Below are positions 24,967-33,970 of a DNA stretch of 64,000 nt, piece after piece (positions within the stretch are counted from its first letter, which is position 1; each line of letters begins with the position of its first letter). Below the pieces are notes generated by a model. It saw nothing but the letters and a program-made list of their open reading frames with translations. It did no database searches and was not told where the DNA came from. A program made the position numbers and the translations under genes. This DNA comes from Flavobacterium sp. Lineage in GTDB: Bacteria; Bacteroidota; Bacteroidia; Flavobacteriales; Flavobacteriaceae. The stretch is taken from positions 124,001-188,000 of the forward strand of contig NZ_JAIXSL010000011.1 in the NCBI RefSeq assembly GCF_027484705.1, written 5' to 3'.

Positions 24967-25443
24967 ATGAACAAATATCTTAAAATTTCTATTGTTGTCG
25001 TGACCTGCATTGCTGTTGGTTTTTTGTCGGGTCAAGCCACACAATCTTCGGTCACTACTTGGTTCCCAACTTTAGTCAAACCTGTTTTCAACCCGCCGGC
25101 TTGGGTTTTTGCTCCGGTCTGGAGTACACTTTACATCATGATGGGAATTGCCGCCGGTTTGGTATGGAGCCGTATCGATTTTGAAAGGGAAGTCGTTCGC
25201 AAAGCTTTGATTTTCTTCGCAATTCAATTGGCATTGAACGCACTTTGGTCGATTTTATTTTTCGGATTGAGAAACCCTTTTCTCGCGATGATTGAAATTG
25301 TTTTGCTTTGGTTGATGATTTATGAAACGTACATCAAGTTTGTGAAAATCGATAAAATTGCTGGCTATCTTTTTATCCCTTACTTATTTTGGGTGAGTTT
25401 TGCGAGCGTTTTGAATGCGAGTATTTGGTGGCTCAATAAATAA
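24967..25443 (+). CDS. tspO: TspO/MBR family membrane protein
   Basis: A 158-aa protein with five transmembrane helices and many tryptophans. It has the family signature around W-F-P-T-L-V-K-P-V-F-N-P-P and W-x-F-A-P-V-W-S-T-L-Y, with the Trp/Asn-rich helices L-N-A-L-W-S-I-L-F-F-G-L and A-S-I-W-W-L-N. TspO proteins bind tetrapyrroles and cholesterol-like molecules and are linked to stress and porphyrin handling. The start is the ATG at 24967; an upstream in-frame ATG adds 18 residues before the first helix. Divergent from mvaD. Confidence 0.94.
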   Translation: MNKYLKISIVVVTCIAVGFLSGQATQSSVTTWFPTLVKPVFNPPAWVFAPVWSTLYIMMGIAAGLVWSRIDFEREVVRKALIFFAIQLALNALWSILFFGLRNPFLAMIEIVLLWLMIYETYIKFVKIDKIAGYLFIPYLFWVSFASVLNASIWWLNK

Positions 25444-25474
25444 AAAAATCCCGAATGTTGGTTCGGGATTTTTT
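25443..25474. terminator. strong bidirectional terminator
   Basis: AAAAATCCCGAA, a 6-nt loop, TTCGGGATTTTTT. It serves tspO on the plus strand and the T9SS protein gene ending at 25494 on the minus strand. Confidence 0.92.
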
Positions 25475-25493
25475 AAAGGTTTTTTAATTGCTT

Positions 25494-27881
25494 TTATTCT
25501 ACAATCAGTTTTTTGATTTGCTTGAGGTTGTTTTTAGTAGTTATTTCTACAAAATAAATCCCTTTGGCAAAATCCGAAACATCTAACGTTTGTCGTACAG
25601 CGTTGAGATTGCTCATGTTTTTAATACATTTTCCAGACACATCATTGATTTTTATGGTATTGATGGTTTCGCTGGTATTCAATAAATCAATCTGTACTTG
25701 CTTATGCGTCGGATTTGGATATAAGGCAAGATTACCTGAATCGAAGTTGACATTTCCCAGCGCAGTCACAAATTTCGTATTAAACGTATTGGTCACAATA
25801 GGCGGATTCGAATCGAAATAGATGCTCGCAGTATTTGGAATTATTGTTCCGACAACATACCCGGGTTTTGGTTTTATTTTGAAATTCACATAACCTTTAC
25901 TCGACGTTTCACTTTGTGCCTGAGGTTTCAATTGTATGCCGTTAAAATTCCAAACGACCTTGTTGTATACTCTGTCCATTGTATAATTATGGCTGGCATC
26001 AACCATTCTGATGCTTTGCTCATCGAGCCTGCTGTCAAGAAAATCTTCGAGTCTGACATCAATCGCATTCGAGGTTCCGGTGTTCTGGAAACGAATGGTA
26101 TAATTTAGAAAATCGGTATTGTCAAAATCAGCCAATAGGATTTCATTGCCATGGGCTTCCATTTTATCATTAGGATCGTAGGATGCCACAACGATTTGGG
26201 CAATAGAATCGCTATTGTTGTTGCTATTGATGTCGTTCACCGGCGTTGTTATCGAAGCGCTGAAGTTTAGAACATCGTCAATATTAACCGAAGGAATAGC
26301 CGGAACAGTCATTGTTACCACAATCGACCGGATTTCAAAAGGCGCTAAATTGACAAAATCATAGCTGAAGCCGGTCGCATTATTGGTAATTCCGGTTTGG
26401 CTTACGGTGTTGATGGCAACTGCAGGATCTTTTACGAACGACAATGTGCCCGAAGTAGGCGTAAGTCCAAGGTTTTTATAGACAATTTTATTTATAAAAG
26501 TAGTCGAACCCGCAACAGGCTGATTCTGCGCAACAATCGAAACCGCTGCATCAGTGTAGGGCTGCGTAATGGTTAACGGAAAATAAATAAACTGGGTTCC
26601 ACCATTAAAAACGACACTGACATCATTATAATTGGTAGGCGTTAAAGCATAATAGGCAGCATATTCAGGATAAATCTGATACGATATGTCGTACGTATTG
26701 CTTGGGTTGGGATCATTGATATTGTATTTTCCGAACGGGGAACTCGCGCTGATAATATCACCGGTATTGTTGATCTGATAATTGAATGTACCGTATGAAA
26801 AATTGTATTCGTTGTTATCCCGTATTCCGTTATTATTGACATCTACAAAAGCGACCAGTTGCATTTTGTCGGCACAAACGGTTTTACCTGCCCCCGGCGT
26901 TGAAAAATTGGTTTGCTCTAATTTGATGAATCCCGGATTGTTACTAAAATTGGTCACTAGTACTTTATAATATTCCCCGGCAACAGCATTCGGAATCGAT
27001 AAAGTTTCGGTATAACTCGAAGAATAGCTGCAATCGACAATATTTCCGAAAGGGTAAAAGGTACTATTTGTCGGTGGGAAGTTATCAAACGGGCAAGTCG
27101 GACAATCCTCAAAAATGATTTCGCTACAATTATTATCCATGGCGAATGGGCCCCAAGCTGCAAAATCAACATCCATAAACAGCCCGGTAGGGTTTCCAAT
27201 CGCATCAAATTGCGTATTTTGGCTGATGGTGTATAATAGCGGACCGGATTCGGTAACTTTAAGCGTATAGTAAGCCGGGTTAGGGTTTGTTCCTAAACAA
27301 GCGATCTGGCCGGTGCTTGGTATGCCGGCAGTATTTTCAAAAATATACGGATCATTTACTGTGGAACCACAAAACGCGGGTGCTGATTCACAACTCGAAA
27401 TCGACTTGATGCAGATATCAAAAGTGACCATTTGACTCGTGCTATAAGTCGGGCTAAGTCTTAAATAATAAGTCTGTCCGATAACAAAATTAGAAGAAGA
27501 GGCTGTTAGGTTGATCGACGGAGAAGGCATACAAGCAAGTGCTGTTAAATTACCGCAACTGCCTGAGTAAATAACCATTTTCATGTCCTGATTATTACTG
27601 CCTTGCAAATTAGTTATCGTAATAATATGCCTGCCAGAAGTTGCTGTGAAACTATACCAAACATCATTGTAGGTGGTTGTGCAAGCTGTTGGCTCCGGAG
27701 AATGCGTCGCCTCACTAATCACGCAGGAATTGAAATTGACACACAAGGCTCCCGAATTGACTGCTAGCGGAATCGCATTAAGGCATTCGTCATTCGTTGA
27801 CGGAGCAATACTTTGTGCGGTGATAGAATAACTAACGTTCAGCAAAAATAAAAGTAGCGTGGAAAATAAAGTTTTTTTCAT
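25494..27881 (-). CDS. T9SS-exported surface protein with DUF7619-type domain
   Basis: A 795-aa protein from the ATG at 27881, with a signal peptide ending near A-Q-S about residue 23. The N-terminal half has a Cys-rich jelly-roll-like domain (C-V-N-F-N-S-C, W-Y-S-F-T-A) of the kind that binds glycans or protein partners. S-Y-D-P-N-D-K-M starts a DUF7619-like region near residue 563 and G-T-S-N-A-I-D-V-R-L and P-N-T-A-S-I-Y-F-D-S-N-P follow. The last ~80 residues are a type A T9SS sorting domain (Y-P-N-P ... G-I-Y-F-V-E-I). It is a paralogue of the protein at 80-3706, with the same C-terminal order but without the fibronectin-like modules. An exact consensus promoter lies just upstream. Ligand unknown. 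Confidence 0.85.
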   Translation of the reverse strand: MKKTLFSTLLLFLLNVSYSITAQSIAPSTNDECLNAIPLAVNSGALCVNFNSCVISEATHSPEPTACTTTYNDVWYSFTATSGRHIITITNLQGSNNQDMKMVIYSGSCGNLTALACMPSPSINLTASSSNFVIGQTYYLRLSPTYSTSQMVTFDICIKSISSCESAPAFCGSTVNDPYIFENTAGIPSTGQIACLGTNPNPAYYTLKVTESGPLLYTISQNTQFDAIGNPTGLFMDVDFAAWGPFAMDNNCSEIIFEDCPTCPFDNFPPTNSTFYPFGNIVDCSYSSSYTETLSIPNAVAGEYYKVLVTNFSNNPGFIKLEQTNFSTPGAGKTVCADKMQLVAFVDVNNNGIRDNNEYNFSYGTFNYQINNTGDIISASSPFGKYNINDPNPSNTYDISYQIYPEYAAYYALTPTNYNDVSVVFNGGTQFIYFPLTITQPYTDAAVSIVAQNQPVAGSTTFINKIVYKNLGLTPTSGTLSFVKDPAVAINTVSQTGITNNATGFSYDFVNLAPFEIRSIVVTMTVPAIPSVNIDDVLNFSASITTPVNDINSNNNSDSIAQIVVASYDPNDKMEAHGNEILLADFDNTDFLNYTIRFQNTGTSNAIDVRLEDFLDSRLDEQSIRMVDASHNYTMDRVYNKVVWNFNGIQLKPQAQSETSSKGYVNFKIKPKPGYVVGTIIPNTASIYFDSNPPIVTNTFNTKFVTALGNVNFDSGNLALYPNPTHKQVQIDLLNTSETINTIKINDVSGKCIKNMSNLNAVRQTLDVSDFAKGIYFVEITTKNNLKQIKKLIVE

Positions 27882-27899
27882 AATGACTTGTTTAAAAAT

Positions 27900-27929
27900 C
27901 AAATATACTTGATAATTAACAATCTACAA
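27900..27929 (-). promoter_or_regulatory. promoter of the T9SS protein gene
   Basis: On the minus strand TTG (27929-27927), 19 nt, TATATTTG (27907-27900), an exact match to the Bacteroidota consensus. It lies inside the 59-bp gap after the flavoprotein stop and confirms the ATG at 27881 over the upstream in-frame ATG. Confidence 0.88.
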
Positions 27930-27940
27930 CAATATTTTTT

Positions 27941-29152
27941 TTACGCAATAGCACTTGCCACAATAAACCCGCTAGTCCACGCATTCTGGAAATTGAATCC
28001 GCCCGTAATCGCATCGATGTTTACGATTTCTCCAGCAAAGTATAAATCCGGAAGGATTTTGCTTTCCATTGTTTTGAAATTGATTTCTTTCAAATCAACA
28101 CCGCCTGCCGTGACGAATTCTTCCTTGAAAGTACTTTTACCGTTCACCTGAAAATGCGCATGGGTTAATTGATTCGCCAAATTCTGAAGTTGTGCTTTCG
28201 ACAAATCCGCCCATTTGGTTTCGCTGTCAATGCCCGAGGCCAAAACGAAACTTTCCCACAAACGGTTCGGGAACTCAAAAGGCGATTTTTTGGAAACTGC
28301 TTTCTTAGCCTGATCTTGTTTAAGTTCTTTTAAAATTTCCATAGCTTCATTAAAATCAACATCATGAAGCCAATTGACAATAATCGTAAACTGATAATTT
28401 TTGTCGTGTAAAATTCGTGCGCCCCAAGCCGACAAACGTAGAATACCCGGCCCGCTCATGCCCCAATGCGTAATCAACAACGGACCGCTTGCGCTGAGTT
28501 TAGTGTCTTTTACTTGTACAGAAGCCAAAGCGGAAACGCCCATCAAATCCTTAATTCTCGGATCTTTGATGTTGAACGTAAACAGCGAAGGCACAGGAAT
28601 GACAATCGAATGCCCTAAGTTTTGCAACAAATCCCACATTTTCGGATTGCTGCCCGAAGCCATCACGATTTTTTGACACGCAAAAGTTTCGGTTTGTGTT
28701 TCGACTTTCCAAAAAGTATCGCTGCGAAAAATCGATTGCACGCTTTGACCTGTCAGTACTGCAATGCCTAGTTTTTGGGTTGCCTTCAGAAAACAATCGA
28801 TAATCGTTTGAGAGGAATTCGATACCGGAAACATTCTTCCGTCGTCTTCAATTTTGAGCTCGACACCATGTTTTTCGAACCATTCAATCGTATCGCCAGA
28901 GCAGAACTGATGAAACGGTCCTCGCAATTCCTTTTCGCCACGCGGATAAAATTTCACCAAATCATTCGGCACAAAACAAGCATGCGTCACATTGCAACGC
29001 CCGCCGCCCGAAATGCGCACTTTTTCCAAGACGTTTTTGCCGCGTTCGAGAATGGCCACTTTGAGTTTTGGGTTTTTCTCTGCAATATTGATTGCGGTAA
29101 AAAATCCTGCAGCGCCACCGCCAACAACAATAATATCGTAATTCTGGTTCAT
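27941..29152 (-). CDS. NAD(P)/FAD-dependent oxidoreductase, HI0933/BaiN family
   Basis: A 403-aa flavoprotein. The N-terminal Rossmann motif is V-V-G-G-G-A-A-G (G11-x-G-x-x-G16), followed by K-V-R-I-S-G-G-G-R-C-N-V-T-H, the HI0933-family signature. The C-terminal FAD contact is F-A-G-E-I-V-N-I-D-A-I-T-G-G-F-N-F-Q-N-A. It is an aminoacetone-oxidase/BaiN-like protein of unknown substrate. The start is the ATG at 29152, which overlaps the GDPD stop by 4 bp (ATGA) and indicates coupled translation; the 28 extra residues of an upstream ATG overlap the GDPD gene and lack any motif. Confidence 0.9.
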   Translation of the reverse strand: MNQNYDIIVVGGGAAGFFTAINIAEKNPKLKVAILERGKNVLEKVRISGGGRCNVTHACFVPNDLVKFYPRGEKELRGPFHQFCSGDTIEWFEKHGVELKIEDDGRMFPVSNSSQTIIDCFLKATQKLGIAVLTGQSVQSIFRSDTFWKVETQTETFACQKIVMASGSNPKMWDLLQNLGHSIVIPVPSLFTFNIKDPRIKDLMGVSALASVQVKDTKLSASGPLLITHWGMSGPGILRLSAWGARILHDKNYQFTIIVNWLHDVDFNEAMEILKELKQDQAKKAVSKKSPFEFPNRLWESFVLASGIDSETKWADLSKAQLQNLANQLTHAHFQVNGKSTFKEEFVTAGGVDLKEINFKTMESKILPDLYFAGEIVNIDAITGGFNFQNAWTSGFIVASAIA

Positions 29153-29835
29153 AATCGGTCGGGGAAATCGGTGATGATTCCGTTTACTTGAAAGTTTTTT
29201 ATTTTTTGGATGTCTTCGGGTTCGTTGACCGTCCAAGGGAATACTTGAAATCCTTTTTGCTGCATTGTTATGGTGTTTTCTGCGGTCAATAAATGAAAAT
29301 AAGGATGAATACTTTTCGCTTTGATGAAGGTGGCAAATCCTATCGCCAAATCAATCTCGGTAGAAGTCAAAACGCCCAAATTGATTTCAGGATTGATGGC
29401 ATGAACTTCTTGCAACGCATTCCAATCGAAGCTCGAAACCAGAAACAAATCGTTTGTCCAGTTTTTTGCTGCGATATATTTTTCGATCAACGCTACAACT
29501 GGTTTCGCAGTTTGGTTTCCTTTGAGTTCCACATTGATGAAAACCTTTCGTTCAATAAGATCAAAAACTTCCGCAAGCGTAGGAATTTGATGTTCGTCGT
29601 CGATTCGTAATGCTTTCAATTCGTGTAAAGATAATTCATTGACGAAACCATTTGCGTTGGTCGTTCGGTTTACGGTATCGTCGTGAATGACTATAATTTC
29701 ACCATCGGAACTTAAATGCACATCCAGTTCGACGCCATCAACCCGCATGTCAAGTGCTTTTTGAAATGAAGCCAAAGTGTTTTCAGGCGCATAGCCTTTC
29801 GCACCGCGATGACCGATTTTATAGAATGGTTGCAT
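29149..29835 (-). CDS. glycerophosphodiester phosphodiesterase
   Basis: A 228-aa GDPD TIM-barrel enzyme. Catalytic and metal residues: H9-R-G, E18 in P-E-N-T, E36 and D38 in V-E-L-D, H51 in V-I-H-D-D. A second glutamate is in N-V-E-L-K-G. There is no signal peptide, so it is likely cytoplasmic. It hydrolyses glycerophosphodiesters to glycerol-3-phosphate and an alcohol. Its stop overlaps the flavoprotein start, so the two form an operon. Confidence 0.93.
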   Translation of the reverse strand: MQPFYKIGHRGAKGYAPENTLASFQKALDMRVDGVELDVHLSSDGEIIVIHDDTVNRTTNANGFVNELSLHELKALRIDDEHQIPTLAEVFDLIERKVFINVELKGNQTAKPVVALIEKYIAAKNWTNDLFLVSSFDWNALQEVHAINPEINLGVLTSTEIDLAIGFATFIKAKSIHPYFHLLTAENTITMQQKGFQVFPWTVNEPEDIQKIKNFQVNGIITDFPDRL

Positions 29836-29856
29836 AACTTTCGAAAGCCGTAAAGC

Positions 29857-29887
29857 TAAAAAAACGCCTTCATTTCGGAAGACGTTT
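29857..29887 (-). terminator. rho-independent terminator of the susA-like operon
   Basis: On the minus strand AAACG-t-CTTC pairs with GAAG-g-CGTTTTTTT. It lies 9 bp after the stop of the last GH13 gene of the operon and before the GDPD gene. Confidence 0.85.
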
Positions 29888-29895
29888 CGGGTATT

Positions 29896-31578
29896 TTATT
29901 TTTTGAGTTCGAGCAGTACGATGTCAAAATCGGTGTCGAGGATGACTTTTCCATGTTCGACCGTGTAGGCTTTTCCGGAATAAGCGTCTTTAACTTTGGT
30001 GCCGTTCTTAAAGATGGTTCCAACCGGGATTTCTTTTTTCCCTTGGTTCAATTCGAGACCAATCACCACTTGATCGCTATATTTTCCTTTGGTGAAAGTT
30101 CTTGAAAACACATAAGGTTTTTCAGAAATCTGATGGTGGATTCCTGCGCCAACAGCCGGGTGATGTTTTCTGAACATGCCTAATTTCTGCCAATGCGCTA
30201 AGATCTTTTGGGTTTCAGGATTCGATTTGACGTCGTTCCAGTTCATGAACGAACGTAAAGTCGCATCGCCTTCAGTGCCTTCTATGACTAATGAACGTCC
30301 GGTTTCATCGCCATAATATATCTGCGAAACGCCCGGCGTCAATAACAATTTGGTTCCAGCTTCGTAGCTTTTCGTGCGGTTGGGATCGAAAGGTTTTCCA
30401 TCATCGTGCGACGAAATATAATTCAAAACGCTATAGCCTTTGAGTTCTCCGTTGAGCTTGTCGGAATATTTGGTGAACAAACCTTCATAACTTAACTGCG
30501 CGGCATTCCACTTAAACTCAAAGTTGATCATATTGTTGAAACCGTGTTTGAAATAATTGACTTTCTTATCGCCGAAATCGAAATTCTGCCCAGAGCTGAT
30601 GCCGTAATTGTAGACTTCCGCAACGGTATAGAAAGCGTTATTATCCAAAACTTTCGTCGGATTTTTCTTTTTCCACATCGTGAAAGCGTAATCGCATTGG
30701 GTTTTGAAATCAGCCCAGACATCTTCATCCACATGCTTCACCGTGTCGCCACGATAGCCATCAATTCCGAATTCGAGAATATAATCCGTAAGCCATTTGA
30801 TGATGTAATATTTCGGCGCGCGCGGATACCCCGTTCTCTTGAAAAACGCATCGAGCGACGCCATTTCGGTTTCATAACGGCCTTCTTTTTTCCATTTTTC
30901 GATTAAGAATGGCGGCACATCAACGTTAGTATTGTTTTCAGTCAACACATCGGGAAGGTTTTTCACGAGTGTACAAGCTGTAGTGTTTTGATAACTCTTG
31001 TAGTCACATTGTGGGCCGGTGCGTACCCAGTCATTAGGCCAAACGGTATCGATATCGGTTACCGGTCCGGTATGATTAATCACGCCGTCAAGCATGATCC
31101 TGATTCCTTTGGCGTGCGCTTTTGATACCAATTCCGCCAAGTCTTTTTTGGTGCCGAAATTCGGGTCGAGGGCTGACCAGTCGCGTGCCCAATAGCCGTG
31201 AAAGCCATAGGTTAGACCAGTGCCTTCATCAACGCCGTCGTGGATTTGTTCTACAATCGGAGTGAACCAAATCGCATTGACGCCGAGTTTATCGAAATAA
31301 CCTTCATCGAGTTTCTGGATGATGCCTTTGAGGTTCCCGCCTTCAAATCCGCGCAGTTTTCCCGTGGTTTTGGTTCGGTTGAAGTAGGTTTCTTTCTTTG
31401 GATTTCCGTCCATAAAACGGTCGGTCATCAGGAAATACAGGTTCGCGCCTTCCCAAACAAAAGGTGTTTTTGCGGTTTTGACAGCCGTTTTAATTGCTTT
31501 TGGTTTTTTGGTTTGGGCAAAATCGTAGGTCGTGTTCAAGAGCAATAAGGTTAAAATTAAGAGGGTGGTTTTTCTCAT
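29896..31578 (-). CDS. alpha-amylase family protein (GH13), exported
   Basis: 560 aa from the ATG at 31578, with a signal peptide (R-K-T-T-L-L-I-L-T-L-L-L-L-N). GH13 regions: I D-G-V-I-N-H (~163), II G-Y-R-G-D-T with the nucleophile Asp (~277), III V-A-E-V with the acid/base Glu (~319), IV I-S-S-H-D-D (~389). A C-terminal all-beta domain follows. It hydrolyses alpha-1,4-glucans; with no T9SS domain or lipobox it is probably periplasmic. Last gene of the operon GH13-GH31-GH13: its ATG lies 1 bp beyond the GH31 stop. Confidence 0.92.
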   Translation of the reverse strand: MRKTTLLILTLLLLNTTYDFAQTKKPKAIKTAVKTAKTPFVWEGANLYFLMTDRFMDGNPKKETYFNRTKTTGKLRGFEGGNLKGIIQKLDEGYFDKLGVNAIWFTPIVEQIHDGVDEGTGLTYGFHGYWARDWSALDPNFGTKKDLAELVSKAHAKGIRIMLDGVINHTGPVTDIDTVWPNDWVRTGPQCDYKSYQNTTACTLVKNLPDVLTENNTNVDVPPFLIEKWKKEGRYETEMASLDAFFKRTGYPRAPKYYIIKWLTDYILEFGIDGYRGDTVKHVDEDVWADFKTQCDYAFTMWKKKNPTKVLDNNAFYTVAEVYNYGISSGQNFDFGDKKVNYFKHGFNNMINFEFKWNAAQLSYEGLFTKYSDKLNGELKGYSVLNYISSHDDGKPFDPNRTKSYEAGTKLLLTPGVSQIYYGDETGRSLVIEGTEGDATLRSFMNWNDVKSNPETQKILAHWQKLGMFRKHHPAVGAGIHHQISEKPYVFSRTFTKGKYSDQVVIGLELNQGKKEIPVGTIFKNGTKVKDAYSGKAYTVEHGKVILDTDFDIVLLELKK

Positions 31579-31579
31579 T

Positions 31580-33946
31580 TTAGAATTGTATTTTGATTTC
31601 TTTTGAGGTTCCTTTTTCCCAAGTGACAGGAATTTCAATGGTATTCGAATTATTTTTGAAAGCAATATCTTTTCCGTTGACCGTTACTTTTTGAGCTTTC
31701 GAAGCATGATGTAAAACAAGATTTACATTTTTATCGGTTGCCGAGAAGGCTTTTCCAGTTTCGGAAGTGAAATTAATCGTCAATGTTTTAAAAACAACAT
31801 TCGCTTTAAAATTCAGGATTTCATATTGGCCTTTTTCAAAATCGTTGGCCGTCGTTCCGTCGTCGTTGTATAGTTTTCCGGTACTCGAAGTAGTTTTTTC
31901 ATCGAAATAATAATGCAAATCAAAATTCGACAAGGAATATTTAGTCGTGTTCTGAATCGTCTTAATCATCGGAATGAAAGCGCCGCCACGCACAAACACC
32001 GGAATGTGATCGTCACTCACAGCAACCATTTTCGCGCTGCCGCCAAGGTATTCTTGCTCAGAGTAAAAATCAAACCAGTTGTTGTTTTTCGGGAAATAGA
32101 TTGAAGTGGAGGTTACGGCTGATTTGGTAATCGGCGTTACTAGGAAATCATTTCCCCAGAAATAAGTTTCACACACTTCATACAAGGCTTTGTTTTCAGG
32201 CTCTTCAAAGAATAACGGACGCATGAGTGGCGTTCCTTTTTGGTTGTTTTCGAAAGACAAAGTATAGTTGTAAGGCAACAATTGGTAACGCAATTCCACC
32301 AGTTTTTTTGCTTTGGCTTTGGTCACGACATCTTTATAAACGGGTTCCGAAGCCACTTCTTCCTGCGCATGCGGGCGGAAAATCGGTTGAAAAACGCCAT
32401 ATTGAAGCCAACGTAAATACAGTTCATTATCAAAATAATCACCGGCAAATCCACCCAAATCAGAGTGCATATAACCCATTCCCTGCATGCCCATCTGCAA
32501 AGCGATTTCAGTTTGTGATTGCAATCCGCCCCAAGAACGGCTTACATCGCCAGACCACGGAACCATTCCAAAACGCTGTGAACCCGAATAACCCGAGCGC
32601 ATCAAAATGAACGGGCGTTGGTTTGGGAAATCTTTTTTATAACCGTCAGCAACGAGTTTCGCCCAATTGTGTCCGTATACGTTGTGCACGGCATCGGCTT
32701 TCCCTTTGGCGGTAATCGCTTTCGATGGAAACACTTCGGGTTCGCCCAAATCACCCCACAATCCGCCGACACCTTGGTTGATGAGTTTTTTGTAAATGTC
32801 CCAAAACCACGCTTTGCCTTCAGGTTTGAAAACATCAATGATTCCGGTATTTCCGAAATAGAAATCGTAAGTGCAAGGTTTTCCAGTTTTATCAACGGCG
32901 AGTATTTTTTTATCGACGGCTTCCTGCCATTTGCTCGAAGTCGTGAGTATGAAAGGTTCTGTAATCAATACGGTTTTGACGCCTTTGTCATTCAAATCCG
33001 AAATCATTTTGGTCGGATTCGGGAATTTGTCTTTGTCCCAATCGAGATTCCCCATCGTGCCCTGAATTGTTTTTCCGAACCAATACAAATCAAGGATGAT
33101 GGCGTCAACCGGAATGCCGTCCTTAATAAAGCGGTCAATCGTTTTTTGCGTTTCTTCCTGCGAGTGATACCCAAAACGGCTTGAGAAATTCCCCAAAGCC
33201 CAACGCGGCAAAAGCGGTTGTTTTCCGGTTAAGTCGGTGTAATCTTTCACCAAATCCGTCCACGAATCAGCTGCAATAACCTGATAAGTTTTTCTTCCGG
33301 ATATGGTTTCGTAAGCCAAAGTGTTGTCTTTTTTGCTGTCTAAATCCAAATAACCAATCGGTTCGTTGTCGAAATGAACGGCGTAGATTTTTGAAGACAT
33401 GACAAGCGGCATCGTGAAATTCATCAGTTCCGCTTTGGTTTCGTAACCGTAATGCGCTCGGTTGTATAATTGCAGACGGTTGCCACGACGGTTCATACCT
33501 AAAGCCCTCGCGCCGCCACCGTAAAGCACTTCGACATTGTCAAGATTGAAATCTATGATCTCGGTCGAATCTTTTTTTGTGTAGCCGTTTTTCTCAGAAA
33601 TGAGTTCTTTGGTATTATAGAAATAAGAAATCTTGAAAGGTGATTTTTGAATCGTAACTGACAAGCCATTGGTCGCATAAGTTAATGTTGATTTACCGTC
33701 AGAAACTTTCGTTTTTACTTTTTCGGGAACCAAAACCACCGCATGCGAATTCGGGTTGAAGGATTCGCCTTTCGGGATGAAAGAGGTTTCCACAATATTA
33801 TCGGAATATGGCTTTAGAATATATTTCCCGTCGGAAGTATTAATTTCTAAAATGTTTCCGGCTTTTTTATAGTTTTCGAATTTACGGTTGGCGTTTTGCG
33901 CAACAGCTATCGAAGTGATTAAGAAAAGTAAAAGTATTTTTTTCAT
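31580..33946 (-). CDS. alpha-glucosidase (GH31), exported
   Basis: A 788-aa enzyme with a signal peptide (M-K-K-I-L-L-L-F-L-I). Order: N-terminal beta-sandwich, (beta/alpha)8 barrel, C-terminal sheets. D-A-I-I-L-D-L-Y-W-F-G is the GH31 substrate-binding stretch, the nucleophile is in G-L-W-G-D-L-G-E-P-E (~398) and the acid/base in W-S-G-D-V-S-R-S-W (~463). It releases glucose from the non-reducing ends of maltodextrins in the periplasm. In the B. thetaiotaomicron sus locus this step is done by a GH97 enzyme (SusB), so GH31 takes that place here. It lies 24 bp after the SusA-like gene. Confidence 0.93.
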   Translation of the reverse strand: MKKILLLFLITSIAVAQNANRKFENYKKAGNILEINTSDGKYILKPYSDNIVETSFIPKGESFNPNSHAVVLVPEKVKTKVSDGKSTLTYATNGLSVTIQKSPFKISYFYNTKELISEKNGYTKKDSTEIIDFNLDNVEVLYGGGARALGMNRRGNRLQLYNRAHYGYETKAELMNFTMPLVMSSKIYAVHFDNEPIGYLDLDSKKDNTLAYETISGRKTYQVIAADSWTDLVKDYTDLTGKQPLLPRWALGNFSSRFGYHSQEETQKTIDRFIKDGIPVDAIILDLYWFGKTIQGTMGNLDWDKDKFPNPTKMISDLNDKGVKTVLITEPFILTTSSKWQEAVDKKILAVDKTGKPCTYDFYFGNTGIIDVFKPEGKAWFWDIYKKLINQGVGGLWGDLGEPEVFPSKAITAKGKADAVHNVYGHNWAKLVADGYKKDFPNQRPFILMRSGYSGSQRFGMVPWSGDVSRSWGGLQSQTEIALQMGMQGMGYMHSDLGGFAGDYFDNELYLRWLQYGVFQPIFRPHAQEEVASEPVYKDVVTKAKAKKLVELRYQLLPYNYTLSFENNQKGTPLMRPLFFEEPENKALYEVCETYFWGNDFLVTPITKSAVTSTSIYFPKNNNWFDFYSEQEYLGGSAKMVAVSDDHIPVFVRGGAFIPMIKTIQNTTKYSLSNFDLHYYFDEKTTSSTGKLYNDDGTTANDFEKGQYEILNFKANVVFKTLTINFTSETGKAFSATDKNVNLVLHHASKAQKVTVNGKDIAFKNNSNTIEIPVTWEKGTSKEIKIQF

Positions 33947-33970
33947 GAAATGTATTGCTTGGTGATTTTC

